28,337 nt of DNA, taken from NCBI GenBank assembly GCA_022376515.1, contig WTXI01000413.1:1-28337 (forward strand). The letters run 5' to 3'. Below the pieces are notes generated by a model that searched no databases, was not told the origin of the DNA, and saw only the letters and a program-made list of their open reading frames with translations. The translations under genes and the position numbers were made by a program. Origin of the DNA: Lactifluus volemus (lineage: Eukaryota; Basidiomycota; Agaricomycetes; Russulales; Russulaceae). Positions 8,387 through 18,720 of this stretch are shown one piece after another. Every line of letters begins with the position of its first letter. The first letter of the stretch is position 1.

Positions 8387-11300
8387 ATGTCACTAACAGA
8401 CCTGACTCGGAATGCCTTTCAGAGTGGCCTGTCGCCCACAAAGGCGAGTATTATAGTATCTTTAAACGAGTTTCCTCATTTATACTCGCGCCTTTTAGTG
8501 GGTTAGTTTATGTCAAATGTTTTTGTGGCGGGGGAACGCGCCCCATACTCTCGCGTTGGCAGGATCGGAGGCCGAGATCAGCGGTCCGTTGCCTGAATCG
8601 AGTGAACAACCTAGCATGCTCAACCCTACCTAGGTTCAGTGCTAATGCTCTTCGAGTATTATCCGGGCGATGCTGTATTACAAGCATACCTGAAGGAGGC
8701 CATTCAAAGTAGGCTGGTGTCCCTCCCAACCTTCACCACTACGTTTCTCCTTGCCGCTCGTTCAAGAGCGCTGCGCGAGCCAGCAACCCTGAGTCTTCTC
8801 TGCAAGACCATTCGGGAGGCGCATTTGTGGTTAGACCCCTCAGCAGCTCCAGCAACCTTGCTCCCAGAGGATCCAGATCTCGCCCTAAGGACGGTTCGAG
8901 ACGCACTGGAACTATTAGGAACTACCTATGACCCTTTACTTCCATCTCATCATTTCCAACGGATAGTACAACCTGTCGGGAATCTCATTCTCTCATTGAC
9001 TAGTCCAACTCCCAACTTTGCCAACGCGTCCGGAGCCCTGGCATTGGAGTGCATCGAAAGCATCAAAAACATATTGCTTCATGCCTTTGCGCTCGATCAA
9101 AACATAAGGCAGCCTCTTGAGAACCTTGCACTCTCTTTGAGCCTTTTCCCCGGTGAAAATTCAGCGCTAAGTTCCCGAGATCCAGTGTCTAGCACACGGT
9201 CGAGCCTTGGACAAGTCGACATTCTTGGGCAGGGACTTGAAGATGATATTACAACATGTAGTCTCCTCCTATTTCATTTGGTGAGTTGTCATGGTATTGC
9301 GGAGGCGCGTACCAGTCATCTTCTGAGGTATCCCTGCCGCTTTTAGATCATCGATCGAGCGAAAGCATACGGGTCAGGACATGAAGCTCACGCCACCGCT
9401 CTGCTGTTTGCGACTTTTCGAACGACTGGGTGGTCCTTGCAGAGGTTCTTCATTCAACTTTTTCAATCAGCTGTCGCCTGCCTGTCGGTGGACTTGTCTC
9501 GTGTGACGAGCAAGCGTCCGCTCTCCTTGTGGAACGCCTTTATCGCTGGCCGCGTACGTCTGCCGTTGTTGGCCACATGCTCATTGCTCCCCCGCTCAAG
9601 GACAACCGTGCCAGCTTCCGCGTTTGTTGGTCTCTTTTGAGCGAGCTTTAGGAATGGATGGGATTCCCGCTACCGAATACGTTCGTTCCCCATTCAGTTC
9701 TGGTGTTCGCGAATTCATGTCGTTTGTTCAGCGTGCTGCTCTGCGGGATGCTTGGGGTACGCTTTGCCTCGGCGACCCTCTCTCTTCTCCGTTGGCGCAC
9801 TACGAGAGCATGTGGTCTCTCGTGGGGACCAGCAATTCGCTCGAGAATACCGACAACTTGAAGTGAGGTCCATTCTCTTTTTCCCCAATTGCATCCCTGA
9901 CACCGTCTGTACAGGGCCGTGTCCTTCACGCGTGCATTCACATATCAACTACTCTCTTCTGGCCTTCTTGATCAAACCTTTGCTGTCAGGATAGATTCCA
10001 GCCTTACCAGCGAGAGCCCATCTCGTCTCCAAGCTGAGGCGCGAGAAGCCGGCACCGATTTGGGGGTACCTAACCCGTCTGTTTCTTGTAATCCAGGCTC
10101 ATCACGAATCATAGCATCATCTTAATCAACGCCTCTCATCCGATCTGAGTGCATCTGATGTCCAATCGCTTTTGCAAAGGATTTATTCGGATCCCATTTC
10201 TCATGCTACCTTCGCCGAAACAGTCCGTAAAGTACGCCGATTTAATGGGAAATTCTCGCTCACCATGCACTAATTATCCTCGCAAGCGCGTCGACGCCGC
10301 ATCGTCTAGCATTGACATTGAGACACTTGGCCATATCTCGAGGGTTCTTTCCGCTAACGAAACTGCGCTGGATTTGGTTTCTTTGCATGTGGAAGTGTCC
10401 GTACTGGTATCAAGTGCTCTAGCTGTTGTGGAAGATTACAGTTGCGACACTGTTGGTGCGTCTGGTAAACGTTGGAGAGTGTCTGTGTAGTCATGGCTTT
10501 TAGGTGACCCCCAGAGCGCTGTTGGCAATCTCGGCGATATTGTTTTATTTGCACAGCTGGCAACAGCTAGATTTAAGGTAACTGGCGCTGGTTAGTCTGA
10601 TATTCTCAATTCGTTAAAAAGTTCCCAGATCCCGGATGCATTGAAATATAAGAGCCGATCCCTTGACATAAGCTATCTTCGAAGGACCGATGCCATTCTT
10701 ATCCCCCTTACTTCAGAAGGGGATGCCAAGGCTTTCAAGACCTGGTTCAAGGCGCTCTTCGATAAAAATAGTGAGGGTATCGAAGACGATGTTCTTCGGT
10801 AGGTGACTTTATAGGTTTTTTTGATCTGTTGGTCATGTGGTCACCCTTCACAGTTCAACACGGCCGAAGACCCTGTTAGCAATAGCCGCGACGGTGTTCC
10901 TGAGTGCTGTCAGGCTTTCCGCCGAACGCAAGCTTGACCACGACGTGCTCAGCAACGGAGTATCCTACTTCTTAGGGCCGCTGCTTGGATGGACGCTTCC
11001 CGGGATCGTGCTGGCTCTTGTGAGAGAGATCAGAATGACGAGGTGGCGGCCAATTTTCATCAATATATATCAATGATGTTGACATGAAGATAAAATCAGC
11101 TTCCGCTCTCCGCAACATCTAAGTGTTCTACGCACTGTCATGCTATCACCGAAACTCCCGCGGCCTGTGTTGGCTCTCTGTGGTCCCAGTGTTGTGAGGC
11201 TATTTTGGGAAGGGCGTGGAGTTTCCCTGCCTTTCGATATCGCTGCTCTGCGGCTAGATGTCGCCAAGGCGATGGGAGTTACCCTTACAGGTTCGGTATC

Positions 11301-11934
11301 TTCATCATATTCCAAAGTTCCCTGCTCACCTGACTTTGTAGAACCGAACGCCAACAGCTCCTCCCTACAGTGGGTCGATCAACCCCGCAGGGCCATTCAG
11401 AATGCGCTCAACCTGATCCAATCAGGCAAACCTCCGTCCCTCAATGTTGCTGCATGCATAATCGAAACTCCCGTTACTGAGTTCCTCCATATACTCTGGT
11501 TGGAGCTCAACATGTTCATCAAGAGAGGTATGACTCCGGATGCCGCCAAACGCTTTGCTATCTTCGTCCTTGCAACGCCTCGTGCTCCGCCAATGCCGCC
11601 ACTTTTACCCATATTTCTGCACAACATCCTGCCATCGCTTATCGATAAATTCGACAATCCCAACCTTGGACAAGCGATCGTCGGTGACCTAGAGCTTCTC
11701 ATCGCCATCATATCTTCTTCCTTGATGGCCGCGCTGCAGTTAGAGCGAGCTTTATACACTAACAGCGGTGAACAAGTATACCCACTCGGCTCTTCAAGTT
11801 CCTCAATAGCACGCAGGGTTGCTCTGGACCTTCGTCATCGAAAAAGTAGCTCGAAGGGGAAACTGATCGCTCAGCGGCTTACTTCGTCGCCAACTTTTGT
11901 TACGAGTTTCCCTATGTTCAAGACAGAGATTTAG
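8387..11934 (+). CDS. MED5: Mediator of RNA polymerase II transcription subunit 5
   Basis: Seen: thirteen exons with consistent phases (8387-8443, 8499-8583, 8634-9280, 9347-9553, 9615-9862, 9915-10065, 10115-10231, 10287-10455, 10504-10577, 10629-10798, 10854-11042, 11100-11290, 11342-11934) give about 965 residues. It opens MSLTDLTRNAFQSGLSPTKWVSLC. It continues through SVLMLFEYYPGDAVLQ, SLPTFTTTFLLAARS, the LWNAFIAGRLPRLLVSFERA block and the helical repeats of the C-terminal half, and ends with FPMFKTEI. Known of the family: Med5 (yeast Nut1) is a large all-helical subunit of the Mediator tail module that relays activator signals to RNA polymerase II; it is a nuclear protein. Intron 1 (8444-8498) uses a GC donor (AAG|GCGAGT). 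The 51-bp intron at 11291-11341 is a stop-free multiple of three and was called because removing it rejoins VTLT to EPNANSS. No frame breaks occur in 2.9 kb of coding sequence. Confidence 0.85.
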
Positions 11935-12664
11935 TTATGCCGACAACTTTGTTCTTGTCATTAGCAGTAAAACATATCAGATAAACTCCCCTGGGTGCAC
12001 CAAATGTACGCGCGGGTTTGTATTCAAGTGTGAAGTCTGTCGAGTTCTAGCAAAAGCAATCTACGGCACTCAGCTATTTTCCGCCTAGTCAGATCGGTGA
12101 AATTAATGGGACTTAGAGATGAGATGAAGAGTAACGCGACACGCGAGAGTGGGAAAGAGGGTAGGCATTTCGATGCCTCAAACTGGCTTATGCTAGTGCC
12201 GATTACTTAGTCCGTCCGCAGCCAACAACTGCGCCGAAACAACGCTCTCGATGCTGCCGCCCCCCAGTATGGCCACGCTCGATCTGCAAGTGAGGCTGCG
12301 CCTTGTTGCGATGCGCTATCGGTGCTACTTAGTAAAGGGGTCAGTTTGAGAGAATGGAAATATAGCGACTCGGGCGATCGTCCCCACGGGAAACGGCCCT
12401 TATCCTGCCTTCGATGCCAGTGCCCTAACACAGACTTTACGACACGTACGGGTCCGGAGTGGGATACAATAGGAACTGTTTGGTTTCTGCATGGAATAGT
12501 GATGAGACTGGATACTGAGATATTCATCACTGACTCAAGACAGTGAACAGGAGATTGCTGCTTTTACGGTATAATCTAATACATTGTTTTTGGCAATATT
12601 AGTAACTACAAAAGTTTATTGATCCGAATCCTATGGCGAAAAGACCATTGGGTTGAAGGATATG
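11935..12664. other. Intergenic between convergent genes
   Basis: 730 bp between the MED5 stop (+) and the zinc transporter stop (-). It contains only short random frames (the longest is 12207-12530, minus, 107 codons, without motifs). It should hold both 3' UTRs. No tRNA was seen. Confidence 0.5.
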
Positions 12665-14541
12665 CTATGGTTCTGGCGGGGTTCCCGCGGACGAAGCTGA
12701 AGAAACAGGGTTAAGTATGATGCGCGCGGGACAGAGAATAACCTGAGACTTACGACAGCATGCTTGGTCCGCGTTGCACGCCCTATCGGGTGGGCAAGAT
12801 ATGAGACAAGACGTGTTCTGTGAAGACTAAGAATTGGGTGAGTGAAGGGCTTAGTTCTTCATTGGAAGGCATACTTTCATGCTCTCTTCTGGAATGGCGT
12901 CCCGGATCGGAGGGTATTCGGGCTGTATAGTACTCGAATGTATTCCATGCTGGTGTAAAATCTCCCGAATTTTAGATGCAACAGGCATAAAATCAACTTT
13001 ACGAGAGGCGGTGACGTGGACGGAGGCTATGATCTTTGTTTCCGAGAGCTGCCATATATGTAGTTCGTGTACGGAGAGCACGCCTTCAACGTCAAGGATT
13101 GCCGACCTGACATCTTCTAATGAAACCTCTGAAGGAACACCTTGAAGTAAGATGAAGGACGTGCTGCGGACTGAGCAGATCATGTCAAGACTATATTCGG
13201 CGATGAGAGACAAAGACGCACCAAGAGGTAAAGCAGAGTGGAAAATGATAGCAGTGATAAGTAGACTGATGATGGGATCACAATAGTACTTGAATTCCCA
13301 AGATGTCAGCCATATGATAAGCCCAGTCGCGATAACTCCAACATTGCCTAAAGCATCGCCGAGCACATGCAAGAGGAGAGCTTTCATATTCATGGAGCCT
13401 CCGTGGGAGTGACCATGCATGGGACCTTGGCTACCAGGAGTAGAAGCACTGGAAGTCGAGTAGGAGACTTGAGGGCGCTGAAGCAGACTAGTTTGCTCAT
13501 GCTGGGCGCTCTCCGAAGTGGCGCGCTCAGCACCCCGTGTCTCGTGTTCGTCGTGTTCGTAGGGGGGATGAGTTATGATAGCACGATCTAGGGACCACGG
13601 ATCCATTGAAGTTCGGGATCGGGACTTATGTGGGCGGTCAATGGTCACAGGGGAAGTACTTTGGACAATATTGTTGGCGGTCTGCACAAAAGAAGCCCTT
13701 GTAGCGGCTGGGTGGCCATAAAGTGAGGAGAAAGAACTGGAATGTTCGGTATGTGGCAGTGGACGGGGTTGACGGATTGCGACAGGAGACGCAACAGGCG
13801 CCACAAGCTGAGGCGAGTCGGAGTGAATGCTGGAGGGCTTGGAAGATTTGGCAGAATGTGAATGGTCATGGCTATGGCCATGATCTAAGATTAAGTGAGT
13901 CAAACGAACAGTGATGATGGCGTCGGCCTGACCGTGGAATAGAAAAAGGCCAATGATGTTGGATATTAATCCACAGGAACCCACAATAACTACGAGTTTT
14001 GGGTTGGATATCTCTGTGGCCTGGTGAACGTCAGAACGACTAAACAACGGGGAAAGGCGTACCCGGCGTGTTGAAGAAGCGCTCCAATGCTTCGAGTGAT
14101 ATAGAGAAACAAAGAGCCAAAAGGAAAACGCCGTTAACGAGGGCGGCAAGAATCTCCGCCCTGTGCCAACCGTAAGAGTACCGAGTTGTTGGAGTCGAGT
14201 TTGCAGTGAGCTGATTTGAGGTTAGTGAGTTGGAATGATAAAACGGGGAACGTAGCTGACCTTAATAGCATACAGTGCTATGATCAAGCTGACTACATCG
14301 CTGAAAAGGATGGCCTTAGAAGTCGCTCGAAAGAGAAGGAGTCGACATACTTGAGCATGTGAAAACTATCTGCAACGAGGGCGAGGGAACCAACAGCATA
14401 GCCTGATGGATGGATGGATAAGCAATAGAAGCTGAGAGAAGGCTCTTGAAAAATATATTAACCAATAATGATTTCGAGTAAAAAGAACAGAGAATCCAAT
14501 ACGAGCAAAAAATATATACGGGCGGTACGAGAGGGAGCCAT
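12665..14541 (-). CDS. ZRC1: Vacuolar zinc transporter, cation diffusion facilitator (Zrc1/Cot1 type)
   Basis: Seen: nine exons (14463-14541, 14351-14402, 14261-14300, 14063-14210, 13933-14013, 13222-13884, 12875-13170, 12754-12817, 12665-12696) encode 484 residues. TM2 has DSFHMLND and TM5 has HVLGD, the two HxxxD zinc sites of the family. A long His-rich cytosolic loop starts DHGHSHDHSHS and returns with MHGHSHGGS before TM5. The C-terminal ferredoxin-like domain reads SLEDVRSAILDVEGVLSVHELHIWQL. The end is Cys-rich (SCLISCPPDRACNADQACC). The last two exons were found because splicing continues the frame past an early stop into this CPPD/CC tail, which family members carry. Known: CDF proteins exchange Zn2+ for H+ to load zinc into vacuole or secretory compartments. 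Two introns (48 and 51 bp) are stop-free multiples of three. The gene is head-to-head with eIF3h. Confidence 0.92.
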
Positions 14542-14653
14542 GCAGAAGTCGGTGTGAAGCGTGGCACCGAGCGAGCGAGCGTGTTATCTTATATCGGCCT
14601 TGATGACTAATCATATACCCACTTTCTTTCTACCACACGACTCAAAAACAACA
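14542..14653. promoter_or_regulatory. Shared 112-bp divergent promoter (ZRC1 / eIF3h)
   Basis: All the DNA between the two divergent start codons. It contains a short GAGCGAGCGAGCG repeat and an AT-rich TTATCTTATATC stretch. Promoter elements are inferred from position only. Confidence 0.5.
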
Positions 14654-16029
14654 ATGGCGACTTCTATGGCCGCTGCCATCGCTGCCTCGTTACCGGCACC
14701 TCAGGCATCATCTGCTCCAGTCGCACCTATACATGAACCTATTCCGGCATCTATGTCCAAGCTTATCGACATTGAAGCCGAAATACCGCTCAATGTTGTC
14801 CGGCTTGAAGGATTGGTCTGTCCATTCCCTAGTCATTTTCCATCCCCTTGAAATAAACAAACTTTGACCTGATAGGTCGTTTCCAAAATTATCAAACACA
14901 GCTCCGAGTCACACTCATCCGTCCACGGCTTACTCCTCGGACTAGACCTTGATGGTACTCTAGAAGTGACAAATTCTTTCCCGTTACCTCACAGTTCGGG
15001 AGATGACGACGAAAAATCGTCCAAGATGACCAGTATGTCTTTTCTCATTGATCAAAGGGCCTTACATACCCATTTTGGCAGATCGCTATCAGACTACCAT
15101 GCTGCGTGCTCTCAAGGAGGTACGCGCAGACGACAGTGCTGTGGGATTCTATCAGTCGACGACAATGGGAGCATTCTTCAGTCAAACCCTCGTCGATACC
15201 CAAGCGATCCATCAAGAAAAAATTCGACATGGTGGTGTTGTCATTGTGCATGGTACTACGCTTTTCTCTCTTCACAGGTGCAGAAATTGATGGTGTGCGC
15301 ATTACGGTAGACGTATCTCAAACTAATCGAGGAAACGCCTCATTCCGCGCATTTAGGCTCTCAAAAGAGTTCCTCGATGCCTACCGCAAGCCTCCTTTCA
15401 GTGCCAAATCGTGAGTTGTTGGCTTCATTTCCCAAGCCCTCATTCTCATTTTCAATCTAATACACCTCATTAGCATGATCAACCACAAGTTAACTTTTAA
15501 CTCTATTATGGAAGAGGTTCCTTTGAAAATACGGACAAACCCGCTGCTGAGCGCGTTTGTTTCCACGCTCTCCGAACATCGTCCGACGTCCCTTACCCAA
15601 CCTCTACCTTCCGAAGTGTATTCCACATCCTTACCTCATCTATATTCAACACTGGACCTTGGTAATCCTACCCTCACAAAAAATCTAGAGAACGTCATCG
15701 AAGCAATCGATAACTACAAACTTGAAGAGGGCAATCTTGCGTATCATAGTCGGCAGATTGCTCGCGAGAAGACACGAGCAGAGGCTTATGTCACGAAGCG
15801 GAAGGAGGAGAATGCCAACAGAGCTGCCCAAGGCCTAGCCCCACTGCCAGAAGAGGACATCAGTCGGATATTCAAGATACCGCCCGAACCGAGTCGTTTA
15901 GAGAGCATGCTACTATTGGGTCAGGTAGACGCCTATGCTAAAACGTTAGAAGGGACGTCCAGCTTGAGCCTAGTGAAGATGTATTCAGCAAGGGCCGGCA
16001 CGGATGCAAACCGTGAGGTCTTTCAATAG
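14654..16029 (+). CDS. EIF3H: Translation initiation factor eIF3 subunit H
   Basis: Seen: five exons (14654-14815, 14876-15032, 15082-15252, 15311-15410, 15474-16029) with introns of 49-63 bp encode 381 residues. After an Ala/Pro-rich N-terminus, the MPN domain begins VVRLEGLVVSKIIKHSSES and continues through HGLLLGLDLDGTLEVTNSFPLP, VGFYQSTTMGAFFSQTLVDTQ and GGVVIVHDVSQTNRGNASFRAFRL. It lacks the JAMM metal ligands, as eIF3h does. The C-terminal half is helical and charged and carries the conserved RLESMLLLGQVDAYAKTLE stretch. Known: eIF3h and eIF3f form an MPN dimer in the eIF3 complex on the 40S ribosome and influence re-initiation; this subunit is present in most fungi but lost in budding yeast. 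No frame breaks. Confidence 0.93.
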
Positions 16030-17314
16030 AATTTCTTGTGCCGTGACACGCGTAAAATCATTAACGAGATAAATCGACAATCGGCGTGAAAAACAACCCT
16101 AGTTGGGTGGCCAGGCACCCAACGGATATTCGGTATTGGGAGCAGCGAGACGACGTGGGTAGCACGGACGGTAACAAACAAGAGGAGGCGGAACAACGGG
16201 GGAAATTGCCAGTGAGAGCGCGACGCACGAACGTATCATCCAGGTACAGTACATGTTATTACAGTACGATAAAGCATCTTTTCCGGTGCTCAGATTCTCC
16301 CACCGGCGGTCTGAAGGGTTCTTCCCCATCAATCACCTCGTTTTTCGTTTACGATATTTTCCCCCTTGATCTAACAGAAGACTCGGAGGTGGCCCAATAC
16401 TGTAGTCGACACACAGAAAAGAGGACAGGGGACAAGAAGTCAGCCGCAGATAAAATCAGAAAGGCAGCAGGAGGCTGACACAAGATTATAAAGTACTTGC
16501 AGCGTCAATTGCAAGGCGGGTGAGGCTTACTGTAGCCCTTCTGGCCATCAGTACCCTCACAAAAAAAATTTCACGCCTCGTGCAATCTCTTTACAAAGTA
16601 ACGTATGTTATGTTAAAGATGGCTATCGGCTAAAAATGTAAGAACTACTTCAATTGGCTTTTATATTGGAGAGCTTGCAAACGTAAAAACTTCGAAGAGC
16701 TTCTGTACAAAATTTTGACGCACTATCGAGTGACTACAACTCCCCTGATTTTTCACAAACGCCACGTGCGTCTTTATACGATGAACGATGGAAAGCCATC
16801 TTATGAGTCATACTTCAAGTTGGAGTCATGACACGACCTTGAAGCAACTACGTTGGTCATGAGTACCACTGACACACTCGGGCATTGCTAAGGCGCGTGC
16901 GTGTGCGTCGCACTTGCATTCTTCTCGCAGTGCTTTGGCCGATACGACCGCTTCCCTGCTATCCCGCAGCAACCGATGACATTGGCCTCCTCACAACAGT
17001 CTTCTCCCTGTTTCTATAACCTGAGCCTTTTCTAATTTGGGGTGTGGTCACTGTTTTTTTTTAAAATATCTTCTCGACCCCAGTTTCAGTGCTTACTGAT
17101 GTCTATGAGCTTGAGGCGACGTCGCTGAATGGAAGGCTATGTCCCCCCCCCCCCATGCTGAATGCTATAAAGACGGCTGTGGTTTGCTCATGGAAACCCA
17201 TTGACCTCTTGATTTCGCCCGCGCCATTCCTTCTCTCTGTCTTATTGATCACGGCGTGCTTTCCCTCGTCACACTACATCTACACACTCCTTGATTTTTT
17301 ATCCAGTTGATCAG
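16030..17314. other. Intergenic, promoter region of the DPBB protein
   Basis: 1.3 kb without a supported gene. An open frame at 16086-16478 (+, 130 codons) is polar and motif-free. There is a run of 12 C at 17143-17154 and a TATA-like box at 17166, followed by a CT-rich leader up to the start codon at 17315. A long upstream region with a TATA box suggests regulated expression of the secreted protein downstream (inference). Confidence 0.5.
17166..17172 (+). promoter_or_regulatory. TATA-like box (TATAAAG) of the DPBB gene
   Basis: TATAAAG lies about 150 bp upstream of the ATG at 17315 and is followed by a pyrimidine-rich stretch typical of strong fungal promoters. The position fits, but a start site was not observed. 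Confidence 0.45.
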
Positions 17315-18316
17315 ATGCAACTTTTCACCGCTCTGCTCGCCGTCGCAGCCATCGCTGCTTCGGTCCTCGCTAAACCTCTCACCTGTAAACCTCACAAGTC
17401 CTCAAGTCCTGAGGCTTATTCGAGTCCTGCGGATCCTTCAAGTCCTACGGCTCCTGCGACTTATTCGAGTCCTGCGGGCCCTGACCCTTCGAGTCCTGCG
17501 GCTCCTGCTGCTTATTCGAGTCCTGCAGAGCCCGATTCTTCAAGTCCTGCGGCTCCTGCCGTTTCAAGTCCTGCTGTTCGTGTCGCTCATTCACATCATC
17601 ATGATGATGCCCCTTCTTCAAGTTCTGGGGATCCTGGGGATCCTGGGGATTCTGCCCCTTCTTCAACTCCTGGGGATTCTGTCCCCTCTTCAACATCTGG
17701 GGATTCTGCCCCCTCTTCAACTCCTGGGGATTCTGCCCCTTCTTCAAGTCCTACGGCTCCTGCCCATTCGTCTGGATGCGTTGATAACTTCCACTGTGGA
17801 GAACAAGATGGCGACGGTGCGTTCACAGCGCTCAGATAAATTTCCGGTCACATTTGATTCCAACAAGAGCCGCTCTCATATAGGCACTTTTTACGGAACC
17901 GGTCTCGGCGCGTGTGGTGTAACGAATTCGGACACAGACCTCATCGTGGCCGTGGCCCACGAGCTTTTCGACACGTACCCGTGAGTTTCCCTGGAGTCTG
18001 GCCTAGGCTTTGCCGTTTCACCTTCAGGCTAACGCCGTTCATCGTAGGGGTTACACCGGCGCTAATCCCAACTACAACCCTATCTGTGGCAAAATGATCC
18101 AAGCATCCTGCAAGTCTTCTAAGCTTCGTCTGTATTCCACATGCCGCTAACATCCCTTCAAAAACAGACCAGGGGAACACCGTGCTCGTCAATGTTACTG
18201 ATCGATGCGGGGGATGCGAGAATCCGGAATCTCTGGACTTCTCCCCTCGTGCGTTCAAGCTACTTGCCGATCCGTCGGTCGGTCGTATCGAACACATGAA
18301 GTGGCACTGGGCTTGA
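17315..18316 (+). CDS. Secreted double-psi beta-barrel (expansin/RlpA-like) protein
   Basis: Seen: four exons (17315-17816, 17884-17980, 18048-18127, 18168-18316) encode 275 residues. A signal peptide (MQLFTALLAVAAIAASVLA) is followed by about 140 residues of Ser/Pro/Ala-rich repeats, including HSHHHDD and four 9-residue GDSAPSSTP units. The C-terminal DPBB domain reads GTFYGTGLGACGVTNSDTDLIVAVAHELFD, PGYTGANPNYNPICGK, VLVNVTDRCGGC and LDFSPRAFKLLADPSVGRIEHMKWHW. Known: these stand-alone barwin/expansin-like domains are common in mushrooms and are thought to bind or loosen polysaccharide walls; the catalytic role is unproven. The last intron is only 40 bp (18128-18167), chosen because it keeps the frame and has a GCTAAC branch site. 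The linker is probably O-glycosylated and extracellular. Confidence 0.88.
17645..17752 (+). repeat. Four tandem 27-bp repeats in the DPBB linker
   Basis: Four near-identical 27-base units (17645-17671, 17672-17698, 17699-17725, 17726-17752), each starting GGGGATTCTG and encoding GDSAPSSTP or a close variant. Two 9-base GGGGATCCT copies precede them. Because the unit is a multiple of three, alternative frames also stay open through this region. Confidence 0.9.
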
Positions 18317-18720
18317 ACAGGCCCCACGACCATACAGCATGGATCAGACAACAATTCCGACTAACAATACTAACCTTAGTGATTGCCGTGTCATCAATAC
18401 CCTCGGCGCTGAGCGCTCTCTTCTATTCATTCGCTCATGAGTAAATAGAATGACATCAATTCGTTACTAGCCGATAGCTTGTCTACTTTGTTCAACCGAT
18501 ATATTTTTTGAATTTCGATGCTATACACTGTATCTATTCATTAAGAGGATGTCGTCACTCGTGAGAAGTATCCAGAGCGCATTGACATATCACAATAACA
18601 GAGCAAGATAGCATAATTCAACAAAAAGAATTGCAGAGGTATAATGATGCGAAAGGAAAGCTATAAAGTAGTAGAAATATGTAGGATCCGTGTGTACTCT
18701 AATATAAGTGATGTGTGCAA
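18317..18720. other. Intergenic between convergent genes
   Basis: 404 bp between the DPBB stop (+) and the golgin stop (-). AT-rich towards the golgin end, with no coding signal. Confidence 0.5.

Noticed and set aside
8584..8633. Reading this stretch of MED5 as exon (PLPESSEQPSMLNPT)
   Set aside because: It ends in a stop and out of frame with the next exon. Treating it as a 50-bp intron joins EIS to GSVLMLF in frame.
16086..16478. 130-codon open frame (+) downstream of eIF3h
   Set aside because: Polar, motif-free sequence with no supporting exons.
17307..17984. 225-codon open frame in another frame over the DPBB gene
   Set aside because: It stays open only because the tandem repeats are multiples of three. 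The called frame has the signal peptide and the DPBB domain after splicing.
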